A stretch of DNA of 64,000 bases from Nemertoderma westbladi (lineage: Eukaryota > Xenacoelomorpha > Nemertodermatida > Nemertodermatidae), in assembly GCA_032718475.1 (NCBI GenBank), contig JAUCBJ010000867.1, positions 1-64,000 on the forward strand. Reading direction: 5' to 3'. Of the stretch, positions 31,319 through 42,307 are shown piece after piece; positions within the stretch are counted from its first letter, which is position 1, and each line of letters opens with the position of its first letter. The translations under genes were made by a program, and so were the position numbers. The notes beneath the pieces are model-generated. The model made no database searches. It was given only the letters and a program-made list of their open reading frames with translations, and was not told where the DNA came from.

Positions 31319-32655
31319 TCAAAATATTGGCCTATGGCGTTGTTGCCTGTAGTTACCAGAACGTTCCCTTGCCAGTTCTAATAAACAAGGACGGCCGGTT
31401 GGTCGATTGAAATAGTGTTTTGGTTTGAACGGTGGATGATAGTAGTCAATTATTTTCTTTGGAGGTGGAGTAGTTATAGCCCTACATAATTTATCCCATG
31501 AGCTATAATGGTTCATGGCGCGGGCTATCAGTGGGGATAGACTTTCTTTAGTATTAGGTAAGTCTGATTGAGTTTGAAATAATTGGGGGGTGTATGGGAC
31601 AGCTTCAGTCCGGGAGTGAATACTCAAAAGTGGGTCTGAGTTTGGGCTGTCCGATTTGTTTATATAGTTATTGGTTACTGCGTTAATGGGTTCTCCATAT
31701 TCGTCCGTATTAAGTCGGGATGTCGGTTGATTGTTGTTGCTGGGTTTACTGGATTCACCGCAAAATTTTGAAAACTTTGTCCCAAAATCGGGTCCTCCCA
31801 CCGCGAATTCCTCCGCTTCCACAACATAACCGGGTTTAGGAGAATGGATGTAATTGGTCGATATGTTTTCTGAATGAATGTGATTGGTTGATATATTGTC
31901 ACTAGACATTCTTTCGTTTAAAGTCTTTGTAGATGGGCCAGTGCAGAACCAACCGATTAAAGGCAGAGGCGAACTAGGAAGTTTTTGTAAAATTTCCAGG
32001 GCCTCTGGCGCGTTCTGGCCGATTAATAATCGAACTCCGGGTCGATCGAGTTTGTATCGCGGGATGTTATTTCGTTTCACAAAGTCAACGTTGTCCCAGT
32101 TATACACAGGTGCTTGACTATCGGTAAAGTTCTTAATCGAACCACCTTGATGTTGTTTAATTTACATATTTCATTTATATCACCGGGGTGAGATAAAGAA
32201 ATTTGGTAATAACGAGTTTGTATAACTGATTGCCAGGTCTGCATTACGGCGGATAGATTTAATTTCATTGGATGTCCGTCTGCCTTGCTAAACAACTCCT
32301 CTGCAAGGTCTTGATCAATGAAGGATCCAGAACTTCCTGTATCCATCAGGGCGTTTACGATGACGCTACGGTTGTTACAGTGTAGTCGAACTTGCAAAAC
32401 GGGGAATTATCTAACACCGAGCGATTTTGGGTCAGAGGTCTTTAATGATATGTCACTGTTAATCGGCTGTTCTGGGCGTAATGGTGGCTCATACGTGATG
32501 GCTGTACAGACCACTACATTATTGCAACTTTCCTCGTCCTTAGAGAACTCGTCTGTATAGAATTCCTGTTCGGAACTTCCCCTCATATCATAAGGGGCAT
32601 AATCGGTGAATTTGATCTTTATTTCCACACGGGGGTCTATATCCTTCCGATGCAA
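31319..32655 (-). pseudogene. Element 2 pol remnant: protease plus fused tails, no RT or IN
   Basis: From 32655 the frame reads QEFYTDEFSKDEESC, matching the element 1 pol start. After a break the protease follows (32077-32397; VNALMDTGSSGSFID, with D-T-G rather than the D-S-G of element 1). The last frame (31319-32107, 262 residues) continues through RPGVRLLIGQNAPEAL and GWFCTGPSTKTLNER, then passes directly to VGGPDFGTKF (start of the integrase linker), then SPLIARAMNHYSSWDKLC, then directly to NRPTGRPCLLELARERSGN (end of the C-terminal domain). About 640 and 470 residues are missing at the two joins, yet the frame stays open. A small duplication (ISTNHIHSEN/ISTNYIHSPK) sits at the first join. 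Confidence 0.85.
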
Positions 32656-33661
32656 TAGGTAGTGATGTTTTCCATTACACTTAACACATTTGTAGGTGTC
32701 CCGTAAATAACACTTGCTTCTATTATTGCTTCTATTATTAAAGCGGTTACAGCTTCTCTCCGTTTCTCCAAAGACTTTCGAATAATGTCTGGACAGTGCG
32801 GGAGCCTATGGGACTCTTTACTACATAATAAACAGCCGGCGTTATAAGTCGCTAATTTAATTATCGGCTTTAGTTGTTTCAGGCCTTTACGCTGTTGGTC
32901 GCTGCGTTTCTGGCTATCCGAGATATTATAGGAGCTTTCAATTCCTTCGGATTCCTCCTCACAAGTTGACAGATCAGTTTGATAAACCTGCTCCCGACAC
33001 CTAGTTGGGGTTGTTTTGTCGGATTTCGAATCTAGGTAACGCTCGCGCCGCTGGGTATTCATCAGCAATGAGGATTCATAATCGAGGTATTCCAAGAATT
33101 CCTTCATACCTAAAGCTGGTTTATTACGGAGCTGTGCATTCAACACGTTGCGGTCCCATCGTATGGATATACTACTACCCTTAGGTAGGGCTGCGGAAAT
33201 CATACCAACTACAACCGGGGTGTCATAATATTCGTGTTTATCCAACCAATCTAGTTGTCTACAGATTTCTTTAATCTCGTCAACGATTCAACCATTTCTG
33301 TAGTTATCACACGTTTACGATTGACTAACTTTCGATATAGATATTGAGCTATAGACGCTTCGTCTCCATATCTAGCGTGTAACAACTTCCATAATTCTTC
33401 CAATCCTTGTGGGTGTCCGATATATCTTTGCGCTAATTTCTTTGGATAACCTTCTAAGCAATCGATGAGGAAGCGTAGTTTCTCACTATTTGGTAATGGA
33501 GAACTAAATATACTATCCTTTACATATTCTCTAAATGGAAGTCATTTTAACTCATTTCCATCAAATGTAATAATTTCACCAACCTTAACAGCTTGACGCG
33601 CTTAACAGCGTATTAAACATTGAGTTAAAAGTAGAGTTATCACAGAGGCCTACATTAGACT

Positions 33662-33686
33662 GGGGGGGGGGGGGGGGGGGGGGGGG
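33662..33686. repeat. G25 run in element 2 gag
   Basis: An uninterrupted run of 25 G on the plus strand inside the gag linker region. It would encode a Pro or Gly stretch only if in frame and is a likely slippage product. Confidence 0.8.
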
Positions 33687-34984
33687 CGGTAAGGATCATT
33701 TACATTATTCACATTTTGTGTGTCATTTTGGGGCCCAGTGCCATATTCAGGGCCTTTAACATTGGGTTAGATAGGAAAGCGTGATATATTTTCAGCTTCA
33801 ACGCCATTTATATTAGAGGCTTGCCTTAAGCTTTGATATTCAGGGGAGTCCGGGTTCCTGAATACTGTGGCCTTGTTAGAGGCCAAGAGGTCCTGAGAAT
33901 TAGCCAGCTTTTGGTGCAGCTCCTCTAGAACCTTGGCGGCTTGTACAGATTCATTTCGTAATTATTGTAGCTGACGATGTTGTGTGATTTGGGATTGCTC
34001 GTGGTTGACAGCTTCGTCGTACAACTGCTTTAAATGCTGCTGTAATTGTTGCCGTTGTTGCTGTTGCCTTTCCAATGCTTGCCGTTGTTGCTGATTTTGT
34101 TCACTCACTATCTCCCTTTGATTACTTAGTCGATTTAATTCAAAATCGATATTATTTAATTATTTCATTATTTAATTGCTTCCTGCATGGCTTGCAGGTT
34201 TAATGAGGACTCATTTAATCTTTCCCCGTAAAAGGAGTCCCCATTCGCCCGGGCGACCACTCCCTTCGCCCCCGTGGGCCCCATATCCCCCACCGACTCA
34301 ACCGAGCCGATGGACACGGCCGGCCATAAGGCGGCAAGGTGTCCATCACGAGAATCGGTGATGGGAGACAAGCTAGGGCCCAGAGTTTGAATATTACGGG
34401 GATGGGCGAAGGCGGTACTGGACATTCTATCCGCCAGCAAAGGGGTTGGTCGCACCTGTTTGGGTCGAACAGTGGGCGTAACTATTCTGTCCCTATATAC
34501 TGTAGAAGTTTTAGGTTGTAGATTTTCGGTCTGATTACTCGCTACAGTAGTTGTCGTAATACCAAGGGGTGTTATTTTGGTTTGGGTTACATTAGCCGCT
34601 GATGTTATATTCGGCTTAAGAGGATTTATTAATATGCCAGTGTGGGGAATTAGGTTTGGTGCCACTAAAGGCGTATTAACACGTTTGAAAAAGTCGGAGT
34701 CGGTTTTGGGTCTAAGGGGATTTTTAAGGGGATTAGCGGGAAGCTGAGGTGGCAGTTCAGGCAGGCGGTGGCGTTCAGCTCGTTCCAAGCGTCTTCTGCT
34801 TCTGGAGGTCCGAGATTTATCCGATGATTTATCGAACTCGTCGGAAGATGTATAGCACTTGAGTTGTTATAGCACTCGTGTTGTGTCCGACTGTTGTTTT
34901 TCTATTGACTCGATTTCCTTTAGTATGATCTCTCGCTCCCTTTCCGCTTGTTTTCTGTTTCGTTCCGCTAAGAACTGATTCTTG

Positions 34985-37235
34985 CCCCTTTGTTCCTCCG
35001 CTTCCAATTTGCGTCTTTGTTCCTCCGCTTCTGCTTCCAGTTTGCGTTTTTGTTCCTCCGCTTCTGCTTCCAGTTTGCGTTTTTGTTCCTCCGCTTCTGC
35101 TTCCAGTTTACGTTTTTGTTCCTTCGCTTCTGCTTCCAGTGTGCGTTTTGTTCCTCCGCTTCTGCTTCCAGTTTGCGTTTTTGTTCCTCCGCTTCTGCTT
35201 CCAGTTTGCGTTTTTGTTCCTCCGCTTCTGCTTCCAGTTTGCGTTTTTGTTCCTCCGCTTCTGCTTCCAGTTTGCGTTTTTGTTCCTCCTCTTCTGCTTC
35301 CAGTTTGCGTTTTTGTTCCTCCGCTTCTGCTTCCAGTTTGCGTTTTTGTTCCTCCGCTTCTGCTTCCAGTTTGCGTTTTTGTTCCTCCGCTTCTGCTTCC
35401 AGTTTGCGTTTTTGTTCCTCCGCTTCTGCTTCCAGTTTGCATTTTTGTTCCTCCGCTTCTGCTTCCAGTTTGCGTTTTTGTTCCTCCGCTTCTGCTTCCA
35501 GTTTGCGTTTTTGTTCCTCCGCTTCTGCTTCCAGTTTGCGTTTTTGTTCCTCCGCTTCTGCTTCCAATTTGCGTCTTTGTTCCTCCGCTTCTGCTTCCAG
35601 TTTGCGTTTTTGTTCCTCCGCTTCTGCTTCCAGTTTGCGTTTTTGTTCCTCCGCTTCTGCTTCCAGTTTGCGTTTTTGTTCCTCCTCTTCTGCTTCCAGT
35701 TTGCGTTTTTGTTCCTCCGCTTCTGCTTCCAGTTTACGTTTTTGTTCCTCCGCTTCTGCTTCCAGTTTGCGTTTTTGTTCCTCCGCTTCTGCTTCCAGTT
35801 TGCGTTTTTGTTCCTTCGCTTCTGCTTCCAGTGTGCGTTTTGTTCCTCCTCTTCTGCTTCCAGTTTGCGTTTTTGTTCCTCCTCTTCTGCTTCCAGTTTG
35901 CGTTTTTGTTCCTCCGCTTCTGCTTCCAGTTTGCGTTTTTGTTCCTCCGCTTCTGCTTCCAGTTTGCGTTTTTGTTCCTCCTCTTCTGCTTCCAGTTTGC
36001 GTTTTTGTTCCTTCGCTTCTGCTTCCAGTGTGCGTTTTGTTCCTCCGCTTCTGCTTCCAGTTTACGTTTTTGTTCCTCCGCTTCTGCTTCCAGTTTGCGT
36101 TTTTGTTCCTCCGCTTCTGCTTCCAGTTTGCGTTTTTGTTCCTCCGCTTCTGCTTCCAGTTTGCGTTTTTGTTCCTTCGCTTCTGCTTCCAGTGTGCGTT
36201 TTGTTCCTCCGCTTCTGCTTCCAGTTTGCGTTTTTGTTCCTTCGCTTCTGCTTCCAGTGTGCGTTTTGTTCCTCCGCTTCTGCTTCCAGTTTGCGTTTTT
36301 GTTCCTCCGCTTCTGCTTCCAGTTTGCGTTTTTGTTCCTCCTCTTCTGCTTCCAGTTTGCGTTTTTGTTCCTCCGCTTCTGCTTCCAGTTTACGTTTTTG
36401 TTCCTCCACTTCTGCTTCCAGTTTGCGTTTTTGTTCCTCCTCTTCTGCTTCCAGTTTGCGTTTTTGTTCCTCCGCTTCTGCTTCCAGTTTGCGTTTTTGT
36501 TCCTCCGCTTCTGCTTCCAGTTTGCGTTTTTGTTCCTCCGCTTCTGCTTCCAGTTTGCGTTTTTGTTCCTCCGCTTCTGCTTCCAGTTTGCATTTTTGTT
36601 CCTCCGCTTCTGCTTCCAGTTTGCGTTTTTGTTCCTCCGCTTCTGCTTCCAGTTTGCGTTTTTGTTCCTCCGCTTCTGCTTCCAATTTGCGTCTTTGTTC
36701 CTCCGCTTCTGCTTCCAGTTTGCGTTTTTGTTCCTTCGCTTCTGCTTCCAGTGTGCGTTTTGTTCCTCCGCTTCTGCTTCCAGTTTGCGTTTTTGTTCCT
36801 TCGCTTCTGCTTCCAGTGTGCGTTTTGTTCCTCCGCTTCTGCTTCCAGTTTGCGTTTTTGTTCCTCCGCTTCTGCTTCCAGTTTGCGTTTTAGTTCCTCC
36901 GCTTCTGCTTCCAATTTGCGTTTTTGTTCCTCCACTTCTGCTTCCAATTTGCGTCTTTGTTCCTCCGCTTCTGCTTCCAATTTGCGTCTTTGTTCCTCCG
37001 CTTCTGCTTCCAGTTTGCGTTTTTGTTCCTCCGCTTCTGCTTCCAGTTTGCGTTTTTGTTCCTCCGCTTCTGCTTCCAGTTTGCGTTTTTGTTCCTCCGC
37101 TTCTGCTTCCAGTTTGCGTTTTTGTTCCTCCGCTTCTGCTTCCAATTTGCGTTTTTGTTCCTCCACTTCTGCTTCCAATTTGCGTCTTTGTTCCTCCGCT
37201 TCTGCTTCCAGTTTGCGTTTTTGTTCCTCCGCTTC
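34985..37235 (-). repeat. ~68-unit 33-bp minisatellite in gag coiled coil
   Basis: The unit encodes the 11-residue heptad-like KRKLEAEAEEQ on the minus strand. Most units are near identical. At least seven units are a 32-bp variant (GTGTGCGTTTTGTTCC in place of GTTTGCGTTTTTGTTCC; about 35128, 35831, 36026, 36190, 36255, 36748 and 36826), always preceded by a TCCTTCGC-bearing unit. Each shifts the frame by one. Long ORFs on the plus strand are artefacts of the stop-free repeat. Confidence 0.93.
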
Positions 37236-37708
37236 TCTTTTCTCAGCCTCATACTCAAGCCATAATTGTTCATCTTCTACTTGATTGTCTAATTGTTTTA
37301 ATCTACTTTGTTTTTCCTCCTTTATCCGATACATATTCGCCTTTCATTGGGTTGCTAAATCCATTTCTTGGTCGATATCCTTTAGGATTTTCTTGGTGGT
37401 GAGACTAGTTGGAAGATGCCCACGTAATCTCCTTATCAACTCTTGTCCCCCCACGCCTTTTATGTATTCCTCCTTATCAACTCTTGTCCCCCCACGCCTT
37501 TTATGTATTCTCCGAAGTGTTTTCGAATAGCGTCTTCTTGTGCTGTTTGATTTTCAGGTTCAGTTTGGGTGTACCCTTCAATGTCACAGACACTAATTAT
37601 GGATGGATGGTCGGAATGTATCGGTATTGCAGTCACATCAAGATTAGGGGTTTGGTCACTAAGGGAACTGTCTGAAGCGCTCTTATTAGCACTGGAGCGA
37701 TAAGACAT

Positions 37709-39069
37709 TTTTGCTAAATATTATTTCGACGAAATTTTATTTTATTAACCCCTTTTGTGATTGTTATGCCTTCCCTTTATTATCGACCATTTATTGCAAC
37801 AACAATAATATATTATAAATAATTATTACAATTGCACCCAAATAAATAACAAGGTACTAGTTCAAATCTCACAAATCGCCAATCACCGGTAAATAATAAA
37901 AATGGGACCGGTAATTTATCTGTGTAGAATAATGCCATGATAGATATTTTGTTTCACCGCTAGGTGGGGAGAATTATCAGGTTTAACTCTTTACAAGCAA
38001 GAATATCACCAAGAGCTATGAATTATCTCCTATTGGTTCAGAGATTAGTACAACCCAACAGTAATGAAGGTGAGGTTGGTTTAGGTAGTATACCCCTATT
38101 AGGAAGGGGTATGCTATGCTTTGGTGTAACAGGGCCAATCACCTGTCAATTGTATAAGCTGAAGCGAGCAAGCTGAGGTACAATGGCTATCAGTGTAACG
38201 TAGCCTACCCGGCTACAGCTACTAAGGCAGAGAATGCAAGCCTATCGGGTTGTCAGGGTTACTCGGTGAGAGAACAGGTCATGTGACTGATATTGCTTGT
38301 AAAACGACAAATAATTCCACCCAAGAAATATATTGGTTTTTCAAATATTACGCTGACAGAGGTCCAAGTTGTAAATAATGGATCTGAGGTGGCAATAATG
38401 AGCTAAAAATATTAAGTAGCTCAGCGATATGTATGTATATCGGTTAAATGTTCCTTTTATATTTATTATGGAATAATAATATCGGAATAAAAAACCGCAC
38501 AATTATAAAAATAATACAAAAACGTTACTTATACCTAAAGTACCTACGTTACAAAATGGTGGTGTAAACTTTGAGCTTACTTCTGTGTAGTACGCAAATA
38601 AAACAAATTAATAGGGCAGTAAGACAGTGGGAATTTAACAGGGGGTTTGTAAACGTTTCGAGCGTTTAGGACGCCGAAACCACAAGAGACAAATGTTAAT
38701 AGCACAAATAAAACAATGGATACGGTTAGTAGAATGCGTCCCCGCGATTGCCGTATACGCTAATTAGGGCTCTTAGTTAGTTTGCCTAACGTCGGGTATA
38801 ACGAACTGTTGATGGGCTAAGATCGCAGAAAATGGTTCCGATCGACTGAAAAATTCGAACTAATGAGTCAGTACTGGGGGTAAGTCGATAAATAACAGTT
38901 CGATACTCGATTAAAGAAACGGAGGTGCCCCACGATTCATCCAGAGACTATGTTGTGGATATTGTTGATGGGCCAGTCGTACTTCTGCGCCTCAATTTCA
39001 TAAAACCAAGCATGAAAGGTAATTCGTCGGGAATAAAGTTATATTTCCTCCCACAAGGAGATAATATAG
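37709..39069 (-). other. Element 2 5' leader
   Basis: A 1.36-kb AT-rich leader. No primer-binding site with TGG is apparent next to the LTR. The last 165 bp (about 38905-39069) hold an open plus-strand frame with protein-like composition, discussed in the findings. Confidence 0.5.
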
Positions 39070-39816
39070 TGACAAGTCTTTGGGTCTAATTATATTGATA
39101 TCACTACAGTATTCAATTTGTGACAACTCTCAATCGTGATGTAATTAATAATAAGAGCTTTGCTTATAATAATGGTCTGAAATATCGCCATATATTAATT
39201 ATTTAGTAAGTCAGAGCTATGGCAATACACAAATCTGATACAATTGTCCAGATTATCACTGATACTTAGTTACAGCAACCCACCTGTTGTGGCGCGTGTA
39301 AAACCTCCTTGATTACGTAATATCGGCGATATATTAAGGAAATAATAAAAATAAATTGAACAAACCAGTAGAATATACAATGTAGCGATGAATAATTATA
39401 ATTCAATTATTAACTCTTTAAGTTTAGACCTTAGGCCTGTAATAACCACCAGTCAATTAAACTTTACCGGGGATCAAAGCCTCTGCATGGCAGTGCGACT
39501 TCATCTGTCAAACAATAACAGAAGAGAGTAAAATCAATCATAGCACAACCACACTTATATACTAGCTTTATCATCAAGGAGCATAGCCAATAAGCATCAC
39601 GTATTCCATTTGAGGCTTAGTAGGCCATACAACAGAAATTAGATCGAATATAGGTGTAATAGCACTAGATGGCGTAAGAACCTTTACTAAAGAATAATTT
39701 GTAAGAAACAAATCAATATGATACTGTAACTGGTCCTTTATCACTAAATATACAGTATTTTGGGTAAATTGGTAAAATAAGTAATTTTAAAGGCAGGATT
39801 TATACCTCCAGCAACA
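39070..39816 (-). repeat. Element 2 5' LTR
   Basis: 747 bp, TGACAAGTC...CAGCAACA; pairs with 24680-25421. Confidence 0.9.
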
Positions 39817-39823
39817 GGCGAAG

Positions 39824-39896
39824 ATGGCAGATCAAAACAAGGGAGGGGTAGACAAGGCCTTCACTGTTCACGTCACGAATCATCACGCAATTCGAG
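39824..39896 (+). CDS. Candidate first coding exon next to element 2
   Basis: ATG in good initiation context (AAGATGG) opens 24 codons (MADQNKGGVDKAF then TVHVTNHHAIR) that end in CGAG|GTAATG, a plausible 5' splice site. It begins 8 bp outside the element 2 LTR. No partner exon was identified, so this is only a candidate; a chance short ORF is possible. Confidence 0.22.
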
Positions 39897-39951
39897 GTAA
39901 TGCTACAATTAATTAAATTAACAACTAATTAAACTTAATACAACTAATTAA

Positions 39952-40212
39952 ACAAGCCCATACAGTATGAGGCGTTCCTCACTTCCATCCAACCCTTGTC
40001 ATGCTTGTCTAACTGTCTAATGGAACAAAATAAGCCCTCGTACAAACGTAGATCAGTAGACTGGTAGAGTATGGGGCGGGGGCGTTCCACACTCATATCC
40101 TGCCATCCAGGATCCAGCCTATCCAACCCTTGTCAGCTTGTCTAATCCATCAAAAAGTCTAATGGATCAAAATACTGTATGCCCACGTCAGCACGTAGAC
40201 TGGTAGAGTAAA
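39952..40212. repeat. Diverged tandem duplication, ~130 bp
   Basis: CCAACCCTTGTCA, GCTTGTCTAA, CAAAATA and GTAGACTGGTAGAGTA recur in the same order in two adjacent copies. Confidence 0.65.
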
Positions 40213-40315
40213 GTCTTGAAAAAGTATTTTATTATAAAATATGATCAACAGATAAGAGAATAAAAGAATAAATTAAGAACACTTACTGACTTAGCAGCCC
40301 TGGGTACTGGAGACA

Positions 40316-41271
40316 GGGGGGGGGGGGGGGGGGGGGGGACTGGACGCAAATATCCCGCCTCAATGTTAAATTCTCAATTTAGGGAAAGGAACAGGTTACA
40401 TTGGCATGTTATTTTAACCAAAACAATAAACTAAACACAATAGAAGAGGTTACAGTTTCATTTTTGAGAGTAATCAGCTGTTACAGTACAGGCCACCAGA
40501 AAAAGCAGATTTCATCCAATGTGATCACATGTGAACACATTTGTTCAAGTCATCTGATTGGCAGGTTATGGCGAGTTATCTTCTAGATCACACAGCATGA
40601 GGCTAACTTGCTGGGACCAACAAAGGCTTTGTGTGCGGTGCGCCTGTATGTCTGATATCAGGTAGATGAGAGAGCCCCCAGGGCGTAACAGTGCGGACAT
40701 GGGCTGTATTGGTAGAGAGAGAACTACATACAAGACCACATTGAGGTTCATAGAGTGTATGGGAGTGGATGGGTATGTGGATGGAGGAGCCTAGACCATT
40801 GCATAATTAATTTAGTGCAGGGAGATGTCGCGCCATTAGTCTGACACCGAGAGGGCACAGAGAAACACCAGAAGATGCCTTAACATCACTAACTATAGGC
40901 CTGCCTACTAGACACTATTAACCGCACACTACTGTATAAAGGTAAACAATATCCTTATCGCATTTCCAGCTGCAGTGAGTGACAGTTAGCGGCAAACTAC
41001 AGAGAGTTTCCAGATTACTAAGCGTTTCAAAAGTATTCAATTGTATCCTTTGGCGAAAAAATTTTGGTTGTTGCCAATTCAATTCTGTTCAATTATGTTC
41101 AATTGTCCCGTTCAACAACATTACATTGCACTGGTACACATTTGATAAAATGTGTTCACAATTGTACAAATCTGCGTTTTCTGGTGGCCTGTACTGTATT
41201 TGCGTCGAATTTCCCCTGGGGAGGGATGAATTTTTATTGTGTCCACTCCCCCCCCCCCCCCCCCCCCCCCC
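40316..41271. mobile_element. G-run/C-run-ended element, copy A
   Basis: A G23 run (40316-40338) followed by ACTGGACGCAAAT starts it; TTTTTATTGTGTCCACT followed by a C24 run (41248-41271) ends it. Read inward on opposite strands the ends are similar (G run, then CTGGACGCAA or TGGACACAATA), so it has inverted termini. The first 175 bp and last 70 bp match copy B at 55280-55539, which lacks the ~700-bp middle. No coding frame is convincing. The origin is unknown; it behaves like a non-autonomous repeat family. Confidence 0.65.
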
Positions 41272-42302
41272 TCCTAACTGGGTTAATGCTACTTAATGGG
41301 ATAGGCTACCGGCAGGCCTGACTGGAATACTTACATAAAGTGCGCCGCAGATCGCGCCGACAGTTACATTTTAAGTGTTAGAACGTCGCAATAGCCCCAG
41401 ACTGCCAGAACCGCGAATTCAACTGCCTTTACCCGCATACTGAAAAGTATTATTACAGTACGAATAAAATAACTGAATAATGAAAATACTGTATGTTCAA
41501 ATTTGTTGGCTGTGTTTAAAGAGCGAATGGGGTGAAATTAGAGAACGAGTCAAAAGGAGTTACACTTCAAATTGCAAATAATAGGTCAGTAGGTATTATT
41601 TTATTTTGTTTGAAAATATAAACTTTTTCTAACAAAGACATTTTCTGTAAATGATATATTTTCCTTACAATATTCTAGAACAAATAAAAATTTGCTCTAG
41701 AACACTACTTTTTAAAATGATTTATTATTTAAATCAACTTTATTTTAATTAATCAACATTCAATTATAAGTACCGGTACTGTCAGACTGTGCGTACATGT
41801 GAAGTAGGCCTATACCGGTTCCAGACTACCAGACGTTCTCTTGTTTTATTTCACTTTGCAGTTTTCCCCAGAATAGGCCTACCAGGTTTTCACACAAGTC
41901 AGCAAGTGCTGAACGATATGGAAGGGAAGGCTGAATGAATGTTAACGATACAGAAGGGCTTTATCAGTTTATCTACAGTCCCTATCCCAATAAACATTAA
42001 CTTGGTCATTTTGGCGGCCAAAACGGCCAAATATAAATTGCGGCATTCATGAAAGGAACTTCTGAGGCAAGTTGGCTTGTCAATCACAGCCAGTGAATAG
42101 AGGCTGAGTGTAAGTAAAGCCCAGGATGTTGGCAGATAGAAAAAGGCTTCGATTTCCGGACATTCCCTCCCCAAGCCCCCCCCCCCCCCCCCCCGGACCG
42201 TTCCGTTCGAGTAGGACACTACTGTTTTATATTTCGCACGTTTATTTTTCATTTTGTAAGGTAAAGGGACCGCTTGTATGCAGACAAGTTGTACAGTATT
42301 CA
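41272..42302. other. Non-coding stretch with C run
   Basis: No gene. It contains a short TTCTAGAACAAATAAAAATT palindromic block (about 41678-41710) related to the right end of the foldback at 44717-44960, and a C19 run (42176-42194). Confidence 0.45.
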
Positions 42303-42307
42303 CTTTC

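Larger units (their letters stand above)
32637..37708 (-). pseudogene. Element 2 Gag (frame-broken)
   Basis: The N-terminus is a short frame from 37708 (MSYRSSANKSAS) to 37460, next to a 42-bp tandem duplication (about 37429-37511). The coiled coil (34985-37334) follows, then a Pro/Thr-rich linker (34168-34788), the DUF1759-like domain (about 33250-33600, with a stop in place of a tryptophan and shifts), and a zinc-knuckle tail (32637-33245; CLLCSKESHRLPHC). The last knuckle (CVKCNGKHHYLLH) runs on without a stop toward pol, unlike element 1. Multiple frameshifts make it non-functional as one protein. Confidence 0.85.
24680..39816 (-). mobile_element. Element 2: degenerate BEL/Pao element with nested LINE
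   Basis: Direct repeats of 742 bp (24680-25421) and 747 bp (39070-39816), TG...CA, differ by about 2-3 percent by eye, including a 7-bp insertion (TTAGGCC near 39431). Gag, protease and post-pol remnants lie between them on the minus strand in the same order as in element 1. RT-RNase H and integrase are absent. A LINE occupies about 26940-30490 in the opposite orientation. The outer flanks (GTGAG left, GGCGA right) do not form a target duplication, so the ends may come from recombination between copies or have decayed. A purine-rich tract (GAATGGAAGCGG on the minus strand) precedes the 3' LTR. Confidence 0.88.

Noticed and set aside
34982-37402. Very long plus-strand open frames (hundreds of codons of Phe/Leu/Cys/Pro-rich repeats)
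   Set aside because: They are antisense readings of the stop-free 33-bp gag minisatellite; the 11-residue period is identical in all frames and there is no independent coding evidence.
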